From the NCBI GenBank assembly GCA_024280215.1, contig JAJRQO010000013.1, positions 46,397-110,396 on the forward strand: a stretch of 64,000 nt of DNA, given 5' to 3'. Source of the stretch: Candidatus Zixiibacteriota bacterium. GTDB lineage: Bacteria; Zixibacteria; MSB-5A5; GN15; FEB-12. Each line of letters opens with the position of its first letter. The stretch's first letter is position 1. A program made the position numbers and the translations under genes. A model generated the notes under the pieces. The model saw only the letters and a list, made by a program, of their open reading frames with translations. It searched no databases and had not been told where the DNA came from. This document shows, piece after piece, positions 59,240-64,000 of the stretch.

Positions 59240-59646
59240 TTACAAAGAAATTCCTTTTGATTTTTTATGATTGTTTTTAACCTGTTTTAAATGTTTTTGT
59301 ATTGAAACTGCCCCCAAATTGTCCCAGGATGGAAAACATGGGTCTGAAGATGCACCAAAAGTTACTTCGCCTATGTACCATCCAGTGCTTAACGAGGATG
59401 ATTCAGCAAACCTTTTTTGAGATATTCCCATGATATCATAGTCTGAGGAAACCATTATTTTATCACCGTTTTCAGCACCAAGTAAATATACACTGAGTCG
59501 AATGAAGGTGTATAACTAAACATTGAATTAAATACATTTTCAGAATATACATGTGTCCATTGTTCAGAAAGCTGTGCTTGAATTAATGTAGGCATCAATA
59601 GTAAACACAAAACTAAAATCGACTTTATTAAATAATTTATCATCAT
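59240..59646 (-). pseudogene. Secreted protein gene broken by a frameshift
   Basis: Two abutting minus-strand frames make one sensible protein. The first (59455-59646) has a signal peptide (SILVLCLLLMPTLIQAQLSE) and ends after SFDSVYIYLVLKTVIK. Shifting frame at about 59485-59500 gives YLLGAENGDKIMVSSDYDIM, which runs on for 80 residues to 59240 with GWYIGEVTFGASSDPCFPSW. A one-base loss (or two-base gain) would explain this. About 135 residues if restored. Function unknown. Sequencing error or programmed shift cannot be excluded. Confidence 0.55.
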
Positions 59647-59658
59647 ACATTCTCCATT

Positions 59659-59856
59659 TTACTGAACCAATTTATTTTTTATATTACCGTTAGAGTCTGT
59701 CGTTACTATACCTAAAGTATCAGGTGTAAACAGCGGTGCATCATCGGCTACACGGTTTTAATATTATTCTTAGTTTGCAAACCCTTCTTCATTGGCATCA
59801 TTAAGTGTGAATGTAGAAGATTCTGAATAGAATAAAATGTTGAATCTGTCAAACAT
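59659..59856 (-). pseudogene. Gene remnant with a stop and frameshift
   Basis: On the minus strand the frame MFDRFNILFYSESSTFTLND (from 59856) stops after EEGFAN, and after a frame change NRVADDAPLFTPDTLGIV continues with TTDSNGNIKNKLVQ to a stop at 59659. Coding-like composition interrupted between about 59750 and 59785. Together with the neighbouring broken gene it suggests a decaying surface-protein gene cluster. Confidence 0.4.
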
Positions 59857-59882
59857 CTCTACTTACTGAAAGTAAAATAATT

Positions 59883-62006
59883 CTATTTTTCATCAATAAG
59901 TTTTCTTAATTCATCTATCTCTTTTTGTTGCTCTTTAACTGCTTCTATCAGAACCACAACAATATTAGCATATTCAACCGATTTATATCCGTTCTTATCA
60001 GTATGAACTATGTTCGGTAGAATTTTTTCAACATCTTGGGCAATCAAACCAACTTTTGTACCTGACGGGAAATTCATTTCGGCAAATTCTTTTATACGCC
60101 AGTCAAAAGAAACTCCTTGTAATTGTAGTATTTTATATAATGAGTTTTCCAATGAATGTATATTTTTTTTCCAACGTTTATCTGAATGATACAATGTTGT
60201 ATTGTTTCCGATATTCCCCCTGACATCCAAAGTGTAATTTGGAGACAAAGTTCCGATACCTACTCGCGTATCCTTGACAGTTAAAACATCATTTAAGGCA
60301 CTTCCTAAAATAAGTCGATTGGTACCGCCGTCAGCACGCATACGAACATCACCTGCCCCACCACCAGATGTCGCCAGACCTATTTTAAATCTATGTGTAG
60401 CGTTACCTATTTTAAAATCACCTTCTGTTAACCCTGGATTCCAGTTTCCACCTTTCACCTGCAGTTGAGCATCAGGTTGAGAAATACCTGCTCCTAAATT
60501 ACCAATGACTTCGACGGCACCATTAAAATACCCCGCTAATTTACTCAAATCAGGAGTTCCTATAGCATTCGGATTTACATATAACGCTGTATCTCCGCCT
60601 ATATATGTTTTAAAACCATACTTAAAAGCTGTAAAGCATTTTCCATAACCAAATACTGTACTAACAATACCATCACCACTACCAACAACAAAACTATTCA
60701 AGCTTGTTTGATCTGTATTTGAAAGATAAACTGGTCCCTCGAATACTCCTGCATACCCATTTGGTTGGTTTACATACAAACCAGTATCAACACCTCCAAT
60801 AAACGCAGTAACTCCACCAGCTCTTTCGGCAGAAAAACATTTACCGGTTCCACTACCATCTTGACCAGCATGTACACCATCTCCGGAACCATACCCATTA
60901 CTCCAAATTCCTTCTGAAGTGATAGGTCCAAAGAAATCTGTATTTCCTATTACCTTTACATTTCCTTCAAGTATAGCAGCATATCCGCTACCGTATGTAT
61001 TGATATATAATCCTGTATCTGTATATCCCATAAAAATATTCGGTCCACCATTTCTGTCTATGACTAATCCTTTCGCTTGGTCAACCATTGAATAAAGACC
61101 TACACCGCTTGCACCATAAGCTCTCCCTATCACTCCCCGACCATCTACACTTGAACCAATTACTGCCGTTGCATTTCCGGTACCTTCAACATGCAGTAAC
61201 CCCTCATGAATCGCAGCACCTATTTTTATAGAATCAACATCAAGATTACCAGCGATTTCAACATCTCCTACTAAGCGACCTGCTATCCCATTACCTAATG
61301 AGTTTACATAAAGTCCGGTGTCTGGGCCGCCAATAAATGCCGTAGTTTGTATACCTTTTTGAGCAACAAAACATCTACCAGTACCTAATGACCTTCCTAA
61401 AACACCATATCCGTTTTCAGAATCACCTGTAACACCAATAGAATTATTAGCCCAACCCAGAAGAGCAGAGCCTTGGCCTGAATCTTCTGCTCGAATAAAA
61501 GCAGGTATGTATGGATATAAACCAAAAGGAAGACTCCCCTCCACTTTCATTGATGTACCGGGCGTAGTAGGTTGTATTTTATTATTTACGACAGTATAAG
61601 CAGAACTTGTATAAGCATACAAAGCAGTATCTGCTGTCTGTGCTTTTAGGGCAAATCCTACCGAGCTGAATTGTATTCTCGGAGTAATAATTTCACTATA
61701 AAAACTTACTTCCAGCCAAAGAGCAGAGTCAGATGTTAAATTATTTGGAAAAGGAACAATCGCACCCAACTCATAACTGAATAAACCTTCATTGACAGCA
61801 ACGGTCTGACTACCACTTGACCAAACGGCAGTGCCCCCGACTGCCGTCCGAAAAAGTGAAAATGTCATCTGATAATTACCTGACGACATCGGCTGTCCTG
61901 ATGTATCATCAACTTTTCCCTGATAACTTATATGACTAGGAACAGTAGCATTGATTGAAAAAGTCAAAATAATTGACATTAAAAAAGTTAAAATTGATTT
62001 TCTCAT
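59883..62006 (-). CDS. Secreted repeat protein with C-terminal peptidase S74 (intramolecular chaperone) domain
   Basis: 707 residues. Signal peptide about 1-20; an N-terminal module ISYQGKVDDTSGQPMSSGNY with GLFSYELGAIVPFP that is common in FCB secreted proteins. The middle (about 140-560) consists of glycine-rich repeats with recurrent TAFIGGxDTGLYVN and GKCFxAxK blocks. The end (about 605-705) is the chaperone-of-endosialidase domain: SDKRWKKNIHSLENSLYKIL, GLIAQDVEKILPNIV and a coiled-coil tail. S74 domains trimerise and then cut themselves off tail-fibre-like proteins at a Ser before the domain (here YHSDKRW fits). Probably a trimeric surface fibre. Confidence 0.88.
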   Translation of the reverse strand: MRKSILTFLMSIILTFSINATVPSHISYQGKVDDTSGQPMSSGNYQMTFSLFRTAVGGTAVWSSGSQTVAVNEGLFSYELGAIVPFPNNLTSDSALWLEVSFYSEIITPRIQFSSVGFALKAQTADTALYAYTSSAYTVVNNKIQPTTPGTSMKVEGSLPFGLYPYIPAFIRAEDSGQGSALLGWANNSIGVTGDSENGYGVLGRSLGTGRCFVAQKGIQTTAFIGGPDTGLYVNSLGNGIAGRLVGDVEIAGNLDVDSIKIGAAIHEGLLHVEGTGNATAVIGSSVDGRGVIGRAYGASGVGLYSMVDQAKGLVIDRNGGPNIFMGYTDTGLYINTYGSGYAAILEGNVKVIGNTDFFGPITSEGIWSNGYGSGDGVHAGQDGSGTGKCFSAERAGGVTAFIGGVDTGLYVNQPNGYAGVFEGPVYLSNTDQTSLNSFVVGSGDGIVSTVFGYGKCFTAFKYGFKTYIGGDTALYVNPNAIGTPDLSKLAGYFNGAVEVIGNLGAGISQPDAQLQVKGGNWNPGLTEGDFKIGNATHRFKIGLATSGGGAGDVRMRADGGTNRLILGSALNDVLTVKDTRVGIGTLSPNYTLDVRGNIGNNTTLYHSDKRWKKNIHSLENSLYKILQLQGVSFDWRIKEFAEMNFPSGTKVGLIAQDVEKILPNIVHTDKNGYKSVEYANIVVVLIEAVKEQQKEIDELRKLIDEK

Positions 62007-62061
62007 AAGAACCTTCTTCTTTTTATACTATTTTTTCATATTTTCTGTTATCATTTCCAAT

Positions 62062-62802
62062 TTATTTACAAACACCATTATAGCAATGAAGTCTGTTATC
62101 AAAATAGTAGCATTGAGGGTCATCATTTGATTGCTGATATTGAATTGAAGATGTAGAACCGTTTCTATATTTAATAGTAATAGTCCCCCGCTGAACATTT
62201 CCTTCAATCGACCAAGTACCTCTGCTGCCGCTTTCAGATGCACTCCCCCAAGCAGAGGATGCGTCGCTTCCATAATAACCTGCTTCGTAACTCTCATAAT
62301 AATTACCGTTAGAACATAACCCCATTTGATTTTCAGAACCTCCGCCACTCAAAGCACCGGAATAACTGTACCACTGCCCTGAAAATCTTTTTGTCAACTC
62401 TGGATCGCCTCCCGGTTTTCCATTTCCAACAATATCTTTAATAGCTGATGCGGCATAATTCATTGTACCTGTTTCGGAGCTTAAATCAATATCGACTCTT
62501 TGGTTTTCAGTAGTGATAATCGCTTCAATTTCTTTATCAGATATTCTGATTTTATAATATCCCGGACGAAGTCCTGAAAATTTGTATTTCCCTAGAAAAT
62601 TACTATTCTTACTTGCTATCGGTTTATCACTGTTTCCGTCAACAAGAAGAACCATAACATTTGATGCCGGTTCGGTAGCTGTATTTCCGACATACCCCCA
62701 AATTGTAAACCCTGTTTCTAAATTTCCTTGACTGGGAGGCATACAGCCAAATAAAACTACTGTAAGCATGATAGCAGTTAACAATTTTGTTTTTTGATAC
62801 AT
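62062..62802 (-). CDS. Predicted lipoprotein with carboxypeptidase-regulatory-like domain
   Basis: 246 residues. Lipobox LFGC-MPPSQ (Cys 20). Residues about 32-105 form a CarboxypepD_reg-like sandwich (GFTIWGYVGNTATEPASNVM, GKYKFSGLRPGYYKIRIS). The C-terminal half (about 140-246) is a lipocalin-like small domain: FSGQWYSYSGALSGGGSENQ, LCSNGNYYESYEAGYYG and GTWSIEGNVQRGTITIKYRN, a pattern of LCxxGxY and GxWxxxG seen in other unnamed secreted proteins. It follows 42 bp after the Ig-like gene and 55 bp before the S74 gene, so the three are probably one operon. Confidence 0.75.
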   Translation of the reverse strand: MYQKTKLLTAIMLTVVLFGCMPPSQGNLETGFTIWGYVGNTATEPASNVMVLLVDGNSDKPIASKNSNFLGKYKFSGLRPGYYKIRISDKEIEAIITTENQRVDIDLSSETGTMNYAASAIKDIVGNGKPGGDPELTKRFSGQWYSYSGALSGGGSENQMGLCSNGNYYESYEAGYYGSDASSAWGSASESGSRGTWSIEGNVQRGTITIKYRNGSTSSIQYQQSNDDPQCYYFDNRLHCYNGVCK

Positions 62803-62844
62803 TTTTATTTTCCTTATAAAGCTATCATATTTCTTTTATAATTT

Positions 62845-64000
62845 CTATTCACCACAGTTAAGACACTCCATAGTTGTAGTTATTGCTACTCCCATTCTAG
62901 AAACGTATGAATTTCTCCCACTTGTTCCTTGTCCATAAGCATTAAAACCAATAGGTATAATCAATGACGTTTGTCCTTCAGGTAGTGCGATGTCAAACGT
63001 CTGTTGACCACCTGGTACATTATTACTATTAGTATTTTCTATACGCCAATTACAGATATCGTTCCAGTTAACAGTAACACGTAAAATAGCTCCTGCGGGG
63101 AAAGTCAGCCCGCTTGGTTTTCGGTAAAGAATAGCACCACTGAGAGATGCATCCATGCCCGATGAAGCATATTCACCAAATCCACTTGCTCCTCCACTAG
63201 CTGTCCATGAAATAGTGTGCTGATTATTTGAACCGGTTAAATCCAAAGTTGTTGAAACGCTCCCACCACCAAATTGACAACCATAGGAAGCTGATAGACC
63301 TAATGCATTTGAAGAAGTAAAACCTGAATCACAGGTAGCAAATATTCTAGAATTACTACTTCCTCCATCATCATTAGGTCCTCCATAAGCATTGACTGCA
63401 CAACTCATAACTTGAAGAGAGTATTCTTCCCCCCAAATAAAAATTGGTCCTGTATCTGGTGCTCCACCTAGGCGATTGACGTGAACAATTTTTTCTTGAA
63501 TAGATCCTATTCCTGCATCTACTTCTACATGAATATCAATTGGGTTTGACATATCAAATGGTGTTGTAAAAAATGTCGACCAATCTCCATTGGCATCAGT
63601 CAAACCGCCTGTCGCACTTAGAGATCCTCCACCATCTATCCAGACATTGATTTGGGCATTAGGAATTTGTCCAGAGTCAGGATTGAATACTGTTACATCT
63701 AAAGGAATAGTTTCATTCGGTTGTACATAAGAACAGTAATTTGATGCATATGTTAAACGAGCATATACAATTGGGTCCTTCTCTTTAAACGACACTACAA
63801 TAGTATCAGCTTGTGAGTTATACTGACCTTCAGCAAGAACCTCGACAACAACTGAATCTGCTGTAGAATCTATCGTAATTATACTACTGAAATGTCCTTG
63901 TGCATCGGTAACTCCGTTGGTCACATCGGCAGCACCATCTGTGACAGTTAAAGTAATATCAATATTAGGTTCCCAATGTGGATTTCCCTGACTGTCATAG
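62845..64000 (-). CDS. Secreted Ig-like (Big) domain protein, 5' end outside window
   Basis: The frame is open to the right edge; the GTG at 63924 is internal. At least 385 residues. Two or more bacterial Ig-like domains of the invasin/Big_1 type are visible: VTDAQGHFSSIITIDSTADS and GGGSLSATGGLTDANGDWST, FDMSNPIDIHVEVDAGIGSI. The C-terminal 200 residues form a different beta-rich domain with several cysteines (SCAVNAYGG, CDSGFTSS, YGCQFGG, ICNWRIEN, ECLNCGE end). Likely surface-exposed. First known gene of the minus-strand group that includes the lipoprotein and the S74 fibre. Confidence 0.8.
   Translation of the reverse strand, partial: YDSQGNPHWEPNIDITLTVTDGAADVTNGVTDAQGHFSSIITIDSTADSVVVEVLAEGQYNSQADTIVVSFKEKDPIVYARLTYASNYCSYVQPNETIPLDVTVFNPDSGQIPNAQINVWIDGGGSLSATGGLTDANGDWSTFFTTPFDMSNPIDIHVEVDAGIGSIQEKIVHVNRLGGAPDTGPIFIWGEEYSLQVMSCAVNAYGGPNDDGGSSNSRIFATCDSGFTSSNALGLSASYGCQFGGGSVSTTLDLTGSNNQHTISWTASGGASGFGEYASSGMDASLSGAILYRKPSGLTFPAGAILRVTVNWNDICNWRIENTNSNNVPGGQQTFDIALPEGQTSLIIPIGFNAYGQGTSGRNSYVSRMGVAITTTMECLNCGE

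Noticed and set aside
62028..62348. Minus-strand frame overlapping the lipoprotein gene
   Set aside because: Overlaps the 62062-62802 gene in another frame, has no signal peptide or family features, and the lipoprotein frame has both.

Overview
The window looks like chromosomal DNA from an AT-rich (roughly 35-40 % GC, by eye) Gram-negative, anaerobically respiring bacterium of the FCB superphylum. Support: three proteins end in a type A type-IX-secretion sorting domain (the NYPNPFNP motif plus a terminal K-rich strand), one protease ends in a dockerin-like repeat, there are outer-membrane beta-barrels and many lipoprotein signals, and good Shine-Dalgarno sites are common. I cannot name the phylum from sequence alone; Zixibacteria, Calditrichota, KSB1 or Marinimicrobia-type lineages would all fit. 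Both ends of the window cut through genes.

Layout. 1-4300: end of tex, a small membrane protein inside a repeat-rich spacer, and ettA. 4878-16032 (all minus): a putative signalling/proteolysis locus reading sigma factor -> zinc-less anti-sigma-like protein -> TPR-CHAT caspase-like protease -> secreted subtilase with dockerin, then two more secreted subtilases with PKD domains and type IX sorting tails. 16104-17372: arginine deiminase. 17624-37579 (all plus): a very large electron-transfer locus with eight multihaem c-type cytochromes (69 canonical CXXCH motifs by my count, plus five unusual haem-like motifs), four NHL beta-propeller proteins and one large outer-membrane barrel. The NHL proteins alternate regularly with the cytochromes. 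37683-41883 (minus): PEGA protein, pirin, MarR regulator, outer-membrane protein and a small Gly-rich secreted protein. 42095-43903: a large conserved-looking protein of unknown function. 44260-49652 (minus): periplasmic nitrate reductase operon napDAGHBF. 49857-55758 (plus): a predicted molybdenum-cofactor riboswitch followed by mobA-mobB-moaA-moaC-MOSC-mogA-moeA and a MOT1-type molybdate transporter. 55790-57517: YgiQ-type radical SAM protein. 57671-64000 (minus): secreted/lipoprotein surface genes, two broken genes, a peptidase S74-tailed protein and an Ig-like protein cut by the window end.

How it fits together. The molybdenum genes supply the cofactor for NapA, and the nap operon and Moco operon diverge from a 347-bp spacer holding a CRP/FNR-like site, a second perfect palindrome and the riboswitch. 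Sites of the same CRP/FNR-like sequence lie upstream of both cytochrome transcription units and of the PEGA gene, suggesting one regulator co-ordinates nitrate respiration and the cytochrome system. The cytochrome/NHL/barrel locus is the best candidate for an undescribed extracellular electron-transfer apparatus. The sigma/anti-sigma-like/CHAT/subtilase locus is a second candidate system, resembling in gene content (by inference only) other circuits where a CHAT protease controls a sigma factor.
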